A stretch of 64,000 nucleotides of DNA from Calliopum simillimum (Eukaryota > Arthropoda > Insecta > Diptera > Lauxaniidae): contig OX638370.1 in NCBI GenBank assembly GCA_951812925.1, forward strand, positions 46,937,948 through 47,001,947, written 5' to 3'. Shown piece by piece: positions 32,634 through 43,955 of the stretch (position 1 is its first letter; each line of letters opens with the position of its first letter). The notes beneath the pieces are model-generated. The model worked only from the letters and a program-made list of their open reading frames with translations. It did no database searches and had not been told where the DNA came from. The position numbers and the translations under genes were made by a program.

Positions 32634-33053
32634 AGGGGCCGTCTATAAAGGATGTCACGGATTTTTAGAGAATTTTTGACCCCCCTCCATGTCACAAATG
32701 GTCACATTTTTCAGGACCTCTCTCCCCCTTATGTCACGTCACAAATTTAAAATCGTGTTGCGGTTAATAACGTCAATATCATGTGGTAAATAATTAGCAG
32801 TAAAAACAAATAGAATTCATAGCCATTAATAGAAACATTCATTTATGATAACATTTAAAAAAAAAAATTAATTATGTAAATAAATACAAGTCTGAAGAAT
32901 TTTCTTTCAAATCTTTTGCCATGGATTTTCAAAACATATATCTGCTAAATTTATCGAAATAAATTCCGATTCTCCGTAGTCCTCCTTTTCCTTCGGAATA
33001 TCCGCTAAACCAGTCAAATCTAAATCGTCCTCGTCTAGCCACTTGATCCTCGG
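32634..33053 (-). pseudogene. 3' part of an unidentified DNA transposon (inferred)
   Basis: A minus-strand frame of 48 codons (33053-32907) reads WLDEDDLDLTGLADIPKEKE, then YGESEFISINLADICFENPW, ending in TGA. The acidic, coding-like text is unlike random AT-rich frames. About 270 bases beyond the stop lies AGGGGCCGTCTATAAAGG with repeated TGTCAC words (32634-32760), which looks like a transposon terminus seen in arthropod repeats. I infer one element with its 3' end at 32634. I cannot name the family. Confidence 0.35.
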
Positions 33054-34025
33054 TTAAGATGGCCATGGGGGGGGGGGGGTTGGTTTGAGCAAGTATCACG
33101 TTTGGTCACAGGAAGGAGGAGGATTTTTCCAACTTCAACCGTGGATTAACCCATTGCTTAGACAAAAAAAGTAAAAAGTTATTATGAATTCAAATTTATT
33201 ATTTTCTAATTGCTATGTATGTGAAGATGCTGCGCCACTGGCTTTGTTTTTTCAATAATAAAACACAATGTACTAAGCGTTGTAAGTTCTATAATGTTTT
33301 TTTTATATTTTTTTTTTTTTTCCATTTTTATGTGCATCCGATTTTTAAACCGCGTATTTGGCAACTCTAACCATAATCCGCTTATGATTAATAAATCTTA
33401 ATAAGACGTTGGTGCAGCCGTGTGACATTAAATCATCACAAAGTATTTCTACGACAACCTACAACCGAATAAAGCACAAAAAAATTAAAAAAAAAAAACA
33501 TTTTAAATTCTTTAATAAATGAGGCAAAATTCACAACACATGGCACAATACATTTCTATCACAAATGATTTACATCACCTGTGACTTTTAAAAATCTCCA
33601 ACGTGAAAATTTTTAAAATCGTGCCATGGTCATCAGTCAATTTATAAAGAAAAAACAACAAAAAATATTCGATTCAAAAAATATCCTGAAGACAAGAGAC
33701 GGAAAATGAAGAAAATCATTTGAAGGGGCGGTGATTAATTGCAGCATTCAATCGCCTGGAGTGCAGATTTTTCTTTTAATAAATTTTATTGCCTTTCAAG
33801 TAAAAGAAAAGTGCACAGGAAAGGAAGAACAAAAAAAAAAAAACTCATGGAAAATGAAAAATGTTTGATTGAATTAATTATTTGGAATTGACTTTCTGTA
33901 ATGCCGAAGGGAAAGCATTTAATAAATTATGCAAATTATTAAGATAGAAAATTTATGTGCACCGGTCTACACACAGTTGGCTTGAACGAAAAAAAGGACG
34001 TTCCCCGATGCTGTCAAAAACCAAG
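33054..34025. other. unassigned stretch with a 13-G run
   Basis: 13 consecutive G residues at 33067-33079. The rest is AT-rich and unassigned. Confidence 0.4.
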
Positions 34026-34027
34026 TA

Positions 34028-36204
34028 CAGTGGACCCGGTTATTTGACTTGATGAAAACTGCAAACTTTTCGGTTCATATAAGCGGGAAATCAATTAAAC
34101 GGCGCCCGCTTAATTGATCCGACTGGTCAATTAAAAGAATCCCAGATAATTAATCGAGTGAGTCAATTAAGCAAAGAAAAAAAGTCATAAGATCCATGAG
34201 GAAATAACAAATACATCAACATAAGGTACATAAAAGGAACTTCAAATCAACTTAAAATAAAGTAAAGAAAATTGACATTAAATTTAGGTATGTGAGAGAG
34301 AGAGACTTGCTGCTGAGCATATAAATTTGGAATTTATGGGCTCATTAATGGCATAATTTGATATATGGCATTTTGTGAAGAAATAGTCGGAAGACCTTAA
34401 ATATCTTAAAGGAATATTGAATGTTGTCAGCTGAAGAATATCAGGACAATCAATATTACCATTTACGCAATGCAGCAGGCGCCGTTTTTCAAGACTATCA
34501 ATTTTTAAAAGCAAACAACACGCTTCATACGATTGTCAATGGTTCAGTAAATGGTAATGACCTTAAAGCGAACTTAATGAACTTCTTTTGAATACGCTCC
34601 AAACGAGCAATATACACACCATAATAAGAGTTCCAAATCAAAGATACAAATTCTAAGTTAGATCTAACAAAGGCAGTATAGAGATATTTTGAGGTGAAAG
34701 GATCTAGAAATGCGGAACTATTACGTTTAATAAACGCTAATAGTGAATAAGCTTTTGGTAAGATGTGATTAACGTGGTTAGAAAAATCTAAAGGAGAATC
34801 AAAGAAAATACCAAGATCACGAATTTGTTCAACCCTAGTTAAAGATAAATCGTCAACACTATACGAATACAACAAAGGAGCATTAACTTAGAAAGGTTCA
34901 TACAAAAACATTTACTAAGGTTTAATTACAAACTATTGCTTTTAAACCAAGTAACAACATTATTTAATTCTGTTTGGAGAGTAACGCAATCAGAGAAATT
35001 TTTCACTTTATAATAGATTTTTAAATCATCGGCATACAATGAGAAACAGACAGACGAGAAATATGTTGAAATATCATTTATATGTAGTATAAAAAGAAGG
35101 GGACCAAGTATACTGCCCTGTGGCACACCTGATGTTACCAAAAAAGGTTGGGACTTAGCCTAATCTATGGCTACAAAAGAGAACCTATTGACTAAATAAG
35201 ATTTCAACCAAGGCAAGAACGAGGAATGAAAACCAATCTTAGGTAATTTTGAAACTAGGAGACAATGAGAAACTTTATCAAACGCCTTAGAAATATATGA
35301 ATATACCGCATCCACCTGACCACCATCTTCAAAGGAATTACTACAGTACCTTGTAAACAAGCTGACGTTTGTTGGAACAGACCTACCAGGAAAAAAACCA
35401 TGCTGATAGGGACAGACTATATTTTTTACCGCAAAAAGTATCTTGTCTCTAACAATTTTTTCAAAAATTTTAGAGACGTTAGTGATCTTTGAAATTGGCC
35501 GGTAGTTTTTAACATTATTTTTATTGCCCGATTTAAAAATAGGAGATATTATGGAGATTTTCCATTTATCTATAAACAGGTATATTTCCGAGTTGTGAAA
35601 TTGTGGCCCAATATTTTTCTACAGAAGTAACCGTCAGCGATATGCTTATTTACTAAAAACTAAACTTTGCAACCTACTTATGACTTTGAAAAACTTTTTA
35701 TGCGCACACAAATTCGCAATGAATTTTTCACATATTAACGGTCAAATTTTTAAATTTTTTTAATAATTTCCAGTGGAATTAGAACTAAGAAGAAGCCTCA
35801 GACGTGTATGTTTTTGAAATCATTTACACCTTCTGCGTTTGCTAAGGATTTTTTTCCATAGACCTCACGAATGACAACACCGTCGAGGTTTTGCCATCGC
35901 CATATACAGTCCGAGTAGGTTTAAAATCTTAATTGATGTTCATTGAAAATAGTTTAGATTTTTCCATCAGTAAATTTTTTGTTTCTTTTAATATTGTTGA
36001 TCTTTTAAAAGGGTTATTTTACATGAATTTTTTCATTTGGAAACGATTTTCTTCCTATTAATAAACCGGGGAAACCAATTATATGGGAATCAATTAACAG
36101 GGGATTTGGGTGCCTCTTTCTTAAGGACAGTTTCACCAGGCTTTTTCTAGTCCAATTATGCGGGGAAATCAATTAAAAGGGGGTCAATTAAGCGGGGTCT
36201 ACTG
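34028..36204. mobile_element. Tigger/pogo-like element split by a LINE
   Basis: Ends are CAGTGGACCCGGTTA and, complemented, CAGTAGACCCCGCTTAATTG, each flanked by TA (34026-34027, 36205-36206). Subterminal words GGTCAATTA, AATCAATTAA and GCGGGGAAATC recur inverted over the outer 150 bases or so. CAG-start TIRs with a TA target are typical of pogo/Tigger. The interior is mostly a truncated LINE (34284-35630), so the original element was probably a short non-autonomous one. Confidence 0.7.
34284..35630 (-). pseudogene. non-LTR retrotransposon (LINE) reverse transcriptase, 5'-truncated, dead
   Basis: On the minus strand, from 35630: WKISIISPIFKSGNKNNVKN (finger/palm start), NYRPISKITNVSKIFEKIV, QHGFFPGRSVPTNVSLF, AVYSYISKAFDKVSH, then after an in-frame TAG, GVPQGSILGPLLF and the YADDLKIYY catalytic box (34926-35141). 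The thumb and C-terminal region follow in 34875-34525 (RDLGIFFDSPLDFSNHV, RSNLEFVSLIWNSYY, RLERIQKKFIKFALR) and 34514-34284 (FNIPLRYLRSSDYF). The first catalytic Asp of 'DFSKAFD' is Tyr here. Stops and frameshifts break it. The type fits the jockey/CR1-like lineages; I cannot choose. Endonuclease and ORF1 are absent. Confidence 0.85.
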
Positions 36205-36466
36205 TACGTACTTCGACTCTCTAGACCATGTATAATCAGAATATAATGTTAACAAAATCGTATCAGCTTCTCCTTGCGTTTTTCTATATCTTTTCTGTTT
36301 CGGCATTGTCTCCATATAAAAAAAAAGACTGAAAAATAATTACTACAAACAAAAATAAATATAGTCATTTTCGGTGTAAATTGCGATGCTGAATTCGACA
36401 TTGGAATTGCTCTATGGTACGTACCTGAAAGTCGAAAAGAAAGCTTCCACTTTTGGTCGCACCCTT
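36205..36466. other. spacer with foldback fragment
   Basis: 36335-36420 resembles 28640-28705 (ATAGTCATTTT, GATGCTGAATTCGA.ATTGG). Nothing else recognised. Confidence 0.45.
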
Positions 36467-37893
36467 CAGTGTTGCCAGGTAGGTTCTCCTATTTTCCGCC
36501 AGATTGCACGAGATTTCCCCTAAATTTTGATTTTCTGACGAAATTTCCCCTAGATAGAAAATGTTATATTTTGCGACCAAAAAAAAAAAAAAAAAAAAAA
36601 AAAAAATAAAGAAAGTTCGAAATTTCAAAATTTCAAAACGAAATAAATATTTTTCACAACGAAATTTCCCCCAAATTCTGGACTTTTGACAAAATTTCCC
36701 CTAAATATGGAACATTTATATTTTTGTAACAAAACAAAAAAAAAATTTCCGAATTTCAAAATGAAGTGAATGTTGTTTCAATATAGGGTAAGGTAATCAG
36801 ATGTGGGCCGTCATCGGTTGTGGGCCACCCCTTGCATTTTTGACGTTTATAAAATATGACAGATCTGAGTATGAGGTTATGTGTATATTGACAATAGACA
36901 GTATTAGTGCAAACACTGAAGTGAAAGGACGCATCTGACCTGCAGCTACAACAAAAGAAAAAAAATTGAAGAAATTTTCAATAAAGTAATTTCTGAAGAT
37001 TTTTCGAGTGCGATAAAGCGAAGTGAAATATTGCAAAGAGGTGAGTGTTATGCATTTTTATGCAGTATTCGCGTTAAATTTTCCGATTTTATATCGAGTT
37101 TGCTCAAAATTTTTCGCCACGAGAATTTTGCCAGTCACTTAAGAGATGGCTGCCGTTACCGGTCATGGGCCACCACGTTTTTTGCATGAAAATTATTGCA
37201 AATCGTGTTTTTAACTTCCTTGTCAAGGCTTGTCAAGGTGTTTTATGCATTTTTATGCAATTTTAGTCATGTCTACCCCGAGAAAAAAAAAAGACGTACC
37301 AAATTGCGAATCCGATGAGGATGATTAATAATTTGAAAAGGTCACATTCTCTTGATGTTTTTTCGCCACTAGAGGCTTCATTGATAAATAAATTTTGATA
37401 ATACATATTTTTTTACTGGTTTTGCAATTGAAGTGGATTTTTCAGAGTGGCCCACAACCGGTTATAAATTTTTTTTTGTCCAAAAATAAGCTCTATACAA
37501 AATTTGTTAAAATAAATTTTTTGTTGAAAAATTATAGAAAAATTGTTTCTTTTTGGTTACCTACCGCCTCTAGCTTTCCATTGGTACCCACAAGTCCGAA
37601 AAATGTATACTTGAATGCAAGTTACGGGCAAAAAACGAAACCCGGCCCACAACCGGTTACCTTCCTCTATGTTATAAATATAGATATTTTTGTTAACACG
37701 TACTGTAATGTAATTTTATATGTTTTAAAATAAGGTTTTCTTAACATTTACATAAAAGTATCCCCTAGATTTCCCCTAGACCTTTTTAAAATCCCCTGAA
37801 CAAATCCCCTAAATAATGTATCACCTAGATTGCCTCCTAGACCTTTTAAAATCCCCTAAATCAAGGGGAAAATCCCCTAAACTGGCAACACTG
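36467..37893. mobile_element. hAT-like non-autonomous element, 1427 bp
   Basis: Perfect 12-bp terminal inverted repeats CAGTGTTGCCAG / CTGGCAACACTG are flanked by 8-bp near-duplicates GCACCCTT (36459-36466) and GCACCCGT (37894-37901). Subterminal sequence is rich in TTTCCCCTAAAT / ATTTAGGGGAA-type repeats on both sides. No transposase of its own. It is split by the TA-flanked element 36786-37667. Confidence 0.75.
36786..37667 (+). mobile_element. pogo-like deletion derivative nested in the hAT-like element
   Basis: Inverted ends GGGTAAGGTAATCAGATGTG and, complemented, GAGGAAGGTAACCGGTTGTG continue into GGCC and are flanked by TA (36784-36785, 37668-37669). A short frame near 37268-37330 starts MSTPRKKKDVPNCESDEDD and stops; the acidic ..DEDD end resembles the end of the relic at 58860-58977. 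The 3' untranslated part and terminus (CAAAAAACGAAACCCGG..CACAA) also match 59265-59290. So both belong to one family. Confidence 0.7.
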
Positions 37894-38259
37894 GCACCCG
37901 TTACTTTTTTAAAGTTCATTTTTGTTAACTTACTTATCTGTTAATTCTACAAATCAGTCAGTTTTATAATGTTAATTTTCATTAATTTATTTAGCTCTAA
38001 GTGCTGCAAGCTAAGGAAATTTTTGTACGAAATATTACAATGAATTAAATTATAAGTTTTGTTTTTAACGTTTTTTGCAAAATTTCGCGGATATGAGAGA
38101 TCAACTCGCATAAAACGAAAACAGTTTATTTGTAATTTTGCATCCGTTACCATAAACAGGGTGAGGCCCATGAACTGTTACCTAATCAAATGATCATAAC
38201 TTTTTGTGTGAAATTATTTTTTAAATTTTTGTTTTTGGAACAGATGATGATTTACATTA
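37894..38259. other. unassigned spacer
   Basis: Nothing recognised. Confidence 0.4.
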
Positions 38260-38768
38260 TTAGCTACCAACAATGAAAATACATTGATGGTTGGAGCTTA
38301 CTGTTCAGTGTTTTTGAGTAAAACAACAATAAAAACACAAAAAAAAAAAACACAAAAAAAAAACACAAAAAACAAGGCAGAAGTACACATAAATAAAAAA
38401 AGCAAAAAAATGTATCGGAAGGCTGGTTTGCGATACTAGTTTCGGGACCCACCACAGGTCAAAATTGACTATAATAAGTCAATTCCTCATCAGACGCTTT
38501 GTTGACATCTTATTGAATTCTGCAAGCATACTTTATTTAACTTTTAGCATAGATTAGACGAGAATCACAGCTACAAGAAAAACACAGCGCATGGAAAAAT
38601 TCAAATTTCTTTGTTTTTTCCCTTTATATGCATTGCCCTGCCGTTGTGAGTCATCGATATTATTTATGTGTATTTTTGCCTTGTTTTTTGTGTTTTTATT
38701 GTTGTTTTACTCAAAAACACTGAACACTAAGCTCCAACCATCAATGTATTTTCATTGTTGGTAGCTAA
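38260..38768. mobile_element. foldback element, about 0.5 kb
   Basis: Outer ends TTAGCTACCAACAATGAAAA and TTTTCATTGTTGGTAGCTAA are exact complements. Pairing continues through ACATTGATGGTTGGAGCTTA and GTGTTTTTGAGTAAAACAAC with small indels in the (CACAAAAA)n part. The interior of about 270 bases (38400-38660) is unpaired. Confidence 0.8.
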
Positions 38769-39129
38769 CAATGGAAATTATTTTTTATTGATTCAAATGA
38801 CAAAAATGTGTAGAAATAATCAAAAAACTAGAATCCGGCTTTTTTAGCTCGATATAGCCAACTTTTGTATTGACTATGGCCTTCAAACGGTCAAAAAACG
38901 AGTTGCATGCTATGGAAATGGACGTATATAACTTCATAAATAGGTAAAAACGGTGTTTTTTGCACTTTAGGTTAAAATATCTCGATATACTGAAAAGATA
39001 TCGCAATTCTGGTACCAGATTAAGGTTTAACATCAAAAAATACATCTAAAATACAAGGAATTTTCGTTATATTTTCTTTAACTTGGTATTGTTTTGTTAC
39101 ACAAAAGTTTTTTTTTCTGATCTAAGATT
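38769..39129. other. spacer with diverged foldback-family sequence
   Basis: 38960-39110 weakly resembles the arms of 5789-7275 (AAAATATCTCGATA, GGTACCAGATT, CATCAAAAAATAC). The 86-codon open frame here is not recognised. Confidence 0.35.
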
Positions 39130-39475
39130 AAGAAATTGGTAGGACAAATGCACTATCAAAATAAAGGGAATTTAACGAAAATTCTAAAAAAAAATAAAAG
39201 AATGGTTAATAAAACCTTTTTCATACTTAAATGGCCGGCAAATTCAAAAAATAAGAAAAAATTAAAATAAGAGGTATATCAAAAGGACCAGATCTTTGCG
39301 CAATCCTTTTAAACCATATACACTAGCTACAACTTTCCTTAAAAATTGTTTTTTTTTAAACGTTAAGATGACCCAAGGAATTTTTTTTTTTTATAAAATA
39401 AGTCAGCTTTTTTCTCACCTCCCAGAAGCTTCGTAACCTTATCGCTTACATCCTATATAACAGAACAAAGAAATT
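39130..39475. repeat. MITE-family fragment
   Basis: Parallel to 7385-7830 (GGTAGGACAAATGCAC, GGGAATTTAACGA, TCTTTGCGCAATCCTTTT, TCACCTCCCAGAAGCTTCG) and ends ATCGCTTACATCCTATATA, the degraded terminus of the family at 45512-45854. Confidence 0.65.
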
Positions 39476-39519
39476 CTTAGCCATGAAATCTGGTTAGTTT
39501 GAAGCCCTAGCCTTTGGAT

Positions 39520-39682
39520 CACAGTGTACACTTTTACATAAAAAAATCAGGAGTGGATTTTAATTTTGTTTTTTAAGTTAAACAGGTTTATAGCAAAAAA
39601 TCTTAAATTGCTATAAACCTGTTTAATCCACAGCTCCTTGAACTCCTGATTTTTTTATGTAAAAGTATACACACTCCCTGTG
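39520..39682. mobile_element. small foldback, about 163 bp
   Basis: CACTTTTACATAAAAAAATC with GGAGT pairs with ACTCC TGATTTTTTTATGTAAAAGT; an inner pair AAACAGGTTTATAGCAA / TTGCTATAAACCTGTTT is perfect. CACAGTGT and CCCTGTG lie at the rims. Confidence 0.8.
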
Positions 39683-41069
39683 TTTCGTGGATTTAATCTA
39701 GCAACTGATTTTTCTCATGGCCCAAATTCATAAAACTCAAGGTGAGTGCACCTTCAATATCTAAATCATTTTGCATTAAACAACGCGCAAGACAACTTTT
39801 CCGCACTGACTTCGAAAATTAATTTTTTCCTGCTCGCCCTAATGTACGTACCCGTATATCCTTGTGAAAAAAAAAAAAAAAACAAAAAATGGTTATGGAT
39901 TATTTAATTATTGTCATGCATATGTTCAATAAAACGATTGCCCTTCTCTATTTTGACAGAAAGAAGATTTTTATAATATTTAAACAAAACAGCATTAATA
40001 TTAAAGTCCCCATGTGATGATTACGATGATTGACGACTGTCTGCATATGAATGAAACCTTTGTCATTTGTAGGCGAAAACACTGCGAGTGAAAATAAAAA
40101 ATGTCTCCATTACGTAGGGGACTCCTAATGAAAAATGATGTAAAGCAAAATAAAATCTAAACGATACGATGGAAAGACCCACTTAGACACCATGATAATG
40201 AAGTCGTGGCGTTTTTCAGAGGGAAGGATGAGGCAGTGTTTGCTTCATACAGACATATCATGTCCCAACTTAAAGACGGGAAAAGTCATCGATGACAGTT
40301 GCGTGGCTGTTGGTGCCCTGTGGACTTTATATTTACGATGATGGAGAGTTTTTGTTTTTTGTTGTTTTTTCTATTTAACCTAAATGTTGGAAATATTTTT
40401 GTCTGCTCTATTTATTTTTTTTATTTATTTTCCTTCACCATCGTTTTACGCAAACTTACCTGTGCTCTTTGTTGACGTTAAGTCGTTTGCACTGTAAATA
40501 GCGAAAGAAAAAGAATCTGAAATGACGGAGGGTGTTGAAGTTGCTTTCAGTAAAATAATCATAAAAATAAAAATCCACAGTCAGTTTGCGATTTGCCACA
40601 TCGAAACGTCACTATAGTGAGCGATGATGGCAAAGTCAATGGCGGAATTCGCATTTATTGAGAAAAAAAAGTCCATATGTGTAAAGATACCACTCGAACG
40701 AGTGTGTGAAAGGATTTTGCTAAATGTGCACATTTCCGGCCTTTGATTATGCTCTTTCATTAAATGGCGCATTGATTAATTTTTTCTCCAGTTTTTTTTC
40801 AATATGTTTTTCATTGCATTTTTTTTTTCTTTTGTTGAAAGTATCGGTGTTCCCTTTATTTTTCCAATTAGGACTACCTAATACCGGCCTAGTTACGTTG
40901 CTATTCATAATTAAGAAAATTTAAGGATAATGCCAGACCCAAATTTTAATCCTTTAAAATGTCATCCAGATTGTTTCGCCCATTTCTACTTGGGACAGTG
41001 TTAAATTTCCATTAAAAAATTCAAGCGCCCAAAATAGATGATAGCACAGGCACACAAAAAAAAAAAAAA
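39683..41069. other. unassigned, no repeats seen
   Basis: No repeat partners or recognisable coding. 40150-40340 is less AT-biased than average and could be unique host sequence, but no gene can be supported. Confidence 0.4.
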
Positions 41070-41174
41070 ATAAGTCAAGACCCAGACGGTACACCTCCCA
41101 GGCTAAATTTATTGGGGGCGTTGAGCCCGAAAATCGTATTTTTAGAAAAATAAAAATAATTTTAGTAGCACAGG

Positions 41175-41630
41175 TATATATAAGAACCCCCTTGCAGGGG
41201 GTGTTAGGAGGTATCTGTGATACTGAAATTATTGAACTTGATTCCTGCTCACCAAAAAACCTAAAAATGCACATGCCTATTTAATTCTTATCAAAAGCCC
41301 AATTTCAACCCTTTGGGGGCCAGAAGGGGGTGCTAAGGGGTTACTTGGTGGTTGAAATAATTTTTCAACATCATTTTCAGTTTCAGAGCACCAAAAAACC
41401 TAAACATTTATATACATTTTGTATTTTTATAAAACGTGAAATTTTAACCCCCTTGGAGGGGGTGTTAGGGGGTACAAGTGCTACAATTTTTTTTCGACAT
41501 CTTCTGTTCCAGCCCTCCAAAAAACCTACAAATATACATTCTTAATAAATTTTTATAAAAAGGGTTATTTCATCCTTCTTGGGGGGCTATAACGGGGCTA
41601 CTACCTAAGAACAATTTCGTAAGTTTCATA
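41175..41630 (+). repeat. degenerate tandem array of about 120-140 bp units
   Basis: Four units each carry an ACCCCCTTG.AGGGGG-type hairpin followed by GTGTTAGGGGGT (about 41186, 41307, 41446, 41575) and a CACCAAAAAACCTA word. Spacing is 121, 139 and about 124. The G/C-rich stem is conserved more than the rest. Confidence 0.7.
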
Positions 41631-42270
41631 AACTTCAAAATAGATTTGGGACTCTTTTAATCGAAATCTTCAAGAGAGTCGAAGAAGTGTATTTCGAAAC
41701 ACCTTATAACGTCGTTTTGCCAACGCTGGGAATTCACAAAAGAAATGAAGGTATACTACTTGCTTTAGATCAAAATTATTAAACACTTTCGAGCAACATG
41801 CCACTCAATGCTTCTACCTCATTCTAAATATTCTGTCTGCCCTTTGGAAGCATATGTAAAGAGTGCCAAAAAAGCGTTATTTCTTTATGTGTTAAAAGAT
41901 CTTAATAAAATTTCTTCACTCAATAAAAGTCACCGATATATTACTGTGCTATTGTTCATTGTTCATTCAAAAAAAAAAAAAAAGATAATTGGCTCGAAAC
42001 TGCTAAGCTAACTAGCTGACTAACTACTACAAAACCTTTTATATAAAAGAAAAAGCAAAATAAGACCGATGATTAATAAGGGAGAAAATGGCATAACTTT
42101 TTTTTTTATTTCGACCCCATCATTACAACGTTTACTGTTATCTGTCATTACTTTAATCGAAATTAATCAATCCATCTACCAAGTTTAATGAAGCCTAAAT
42201 AGAAAGTAAAAAATATCTACAGTACAAAGAATATAAAGTTGAGAAGTATTTTTTTATTTTTCAACTCTAC
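41631..42270. other. unassigned stretch
   Basis: Nothing recognised. Confidence 0.4.
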
Positions 42271-42585
42271 AACCAGTGTATATTCACTTTGTTCTTCCAT
42301 TTGTAACGCAGAGAAGGAGGCGTGGCAGGTATAGAAAAGTATATACTTATATTGTTAATCAGCGCCACCACCGTTTTTTTGAGATTCTTAATGCAGCCAA
42401 TTTTCACTCAGACATTAAGAACAGTAAGCGCAAGCTATACGAACTCTGATAAGAGGGCGTGGCATATCCGATACAAGCAACATTTGCACAATTCTGTGGC
42501 ACTTTCCTTACAAGCAAAATTTTCAAAATGCTGCAGTGTAGAGTATTTAATGTTTGGCTAGGCCAAAGGTAGCACCCTTACTAGT
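42271..42585 (-). mobile_element. DINE-1-like element, copy 6 (internally deleted)
   Basis: Tail (ATTTGTAACGCAGAGAAGG, GGCAGGTATAGAAAAGTATA) joins directly to unit sequence (ACTCAGACATTAAGAACAGT, AGAGGGCGTGGCA) and the head (GCTGCAGTGTAGAGTATTTA, GGCTAGGCCAAAGG, ACTAGT). It is followed by a run of about 19 T residues. Confidence 0.7.
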
Positions 42586-42626
42586 TTTTTTTTTTTTTTT
42601 TTTTCAGACAACGAGAATGTTTTTGG

Positions 42627-42715
42627 TGTTTATTCACTTTGTCTTTCCGTTTGAAACGCAGAAAAGGAGGTCTGGCAGGTATAGAAAAGTAAATAAAATA
42701 TTGATAAGCGTCAGC
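42627..42715 (-). repeat. DINE-1-like tail fragment
   Basis: GTTTATTCACTTTGTCTTTC, GAAACGCAGAAAAGGAGG and GGCAGGTATAGAAAAGTA match only the tail block of the family. It lies 42 bases beyond copy 6. Confidence 0.65.
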
Positions 42716-43194
42716 TGTGGAAAATGGCGTTGCGATATATTTGCCACCTAGGGCGAACCTTGTGGGGTTAAAAAAACACGGTTCCCAATGTAGTCATCTA
42801 AGTCTTATGGAACAATGAATGACTCATTTTAAGAAAAAAAAAAGCAGTTAATTCGATTTCATTCTTTCATTTTTTCATTCCGAGAAGGCCCATTTTGGCT
42901 AAAAAAATAAACATGTTTTTTTGGGCATAACTTTTTTTTCACTAGAAAATAGATACCCAAGAGTGCTTTAGATATAAAAACTTTGTTTTAACAAAAAATT
43001 TTGCCATTTAAAAATTATAAATTTTTTTTAGGGGTACCTATAGATAATATTCACGTTCCAAAATCGATTTTTTTACGTTTTCCAATTACCCGATAGAAAT
43101 GACGATTTTTAACTCAAAAGCAAGACATCTAACGAATAAAGTATATTTGGCAAAAAACGTTTAGAATTGTGCAAAGAATACGTATGCATTTTTT
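42716..43194. other. unassigned stretch
   Basis: AT-rich; nothing recognised. Confidence 0.4.
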
Positions 43195-43520
43195 TGAGAT
43201 ATTTTATAATTTTTCAAAACTTGTTCAAAAAAATATAAAAAATAATTTCCAAAAATTCTGAAAAAATTCACACCTATCCTTAGAAGGATTCTAAGAATTT
43301 TACGTCTTATGAAATTTTTTCGTAGATGCCTCTGTTTTGAGTAAACCTAGGATTTTACTGACGAACGTGAGTTTAACAGCTGAAAACTCAATTTGATAAA
43401 TTTTTGAAAAACTATAGAATATCTCCAAAAATTCTGAAAAAAATCACACGTTTTCTTTGAACAATTCTATGGAAGCAATTTTTGCCTTATACACTTTTTT
43501 CGTTAAATGCCTTTAGTACA
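43195..43520 (+). repeat. two tandem fragments of the Tc1-related repeat
   Basis: 43235-43345 and 43425-43520 both read AAAAATTCTGAAAAAA.TCAC, a TTCTTTGAA/CCTTAGAAGG block and TTTTTTCG.TA.ATGCCT, as in 11120-11210 and 30920-30990. Both are diverged. Confidence 0.5.
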
Positions 43521-43529
43521 GTCAAATTG

Positions 43530-43955
43530 TACGATGACCTAGAAAAAATTGCGCACTGCAATTTTTTTTGCTGAATGTTTTTAGGACCACTAAAAAAGCT
43601 TAACGTCAAAAAGGTGACCTCCCCACCCTTGCGCATTAGCCGCCATCTTGTAATATGTTTGATTCAATTTATCTATTTTTTCTTGCGCTACAAATTATGT
43701 TATCACAACTTTTTCAAAAATCAACACCCAATGGGTGCAAATTGAAAAAACTGATTTTTGGTACTTTGGCGGCCTCTACGGCTCAAAATATTAACTTATG
43801 GATATCGCGTCCGAGATGAAAAAAACGTAGAATTTTATTGCCCGTAATTCTTATTAAAAATTACTTCTGTCCGACCAGCAGGAAACGAGATAAATTAAAT
43901 CAAACATATTTCAAGATGGCGGCTAGTGCGCAATTTTTTCTAGGTCTTCAAAATT
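43530..43955. mobile_element. foldback, about 0.43 kb
   Basis: GACCTAGAAAAAATTGCGCA pairs with TGCGCAATTTTTTCTAGGTC. Further in, GCGCATTAGCCGCCATCTTG pairs with CAAGATGGCGGCTAGTGCGC, continuing into TATGTTTGATT. The central 200 bases are unpaired. Confidence 0.75.

Noticed and set aside
39683..41069. Host gene exon in the less AT-rich part
   Set aside because: Open frames are short, no conserved motif and no convincing splice arrangement.
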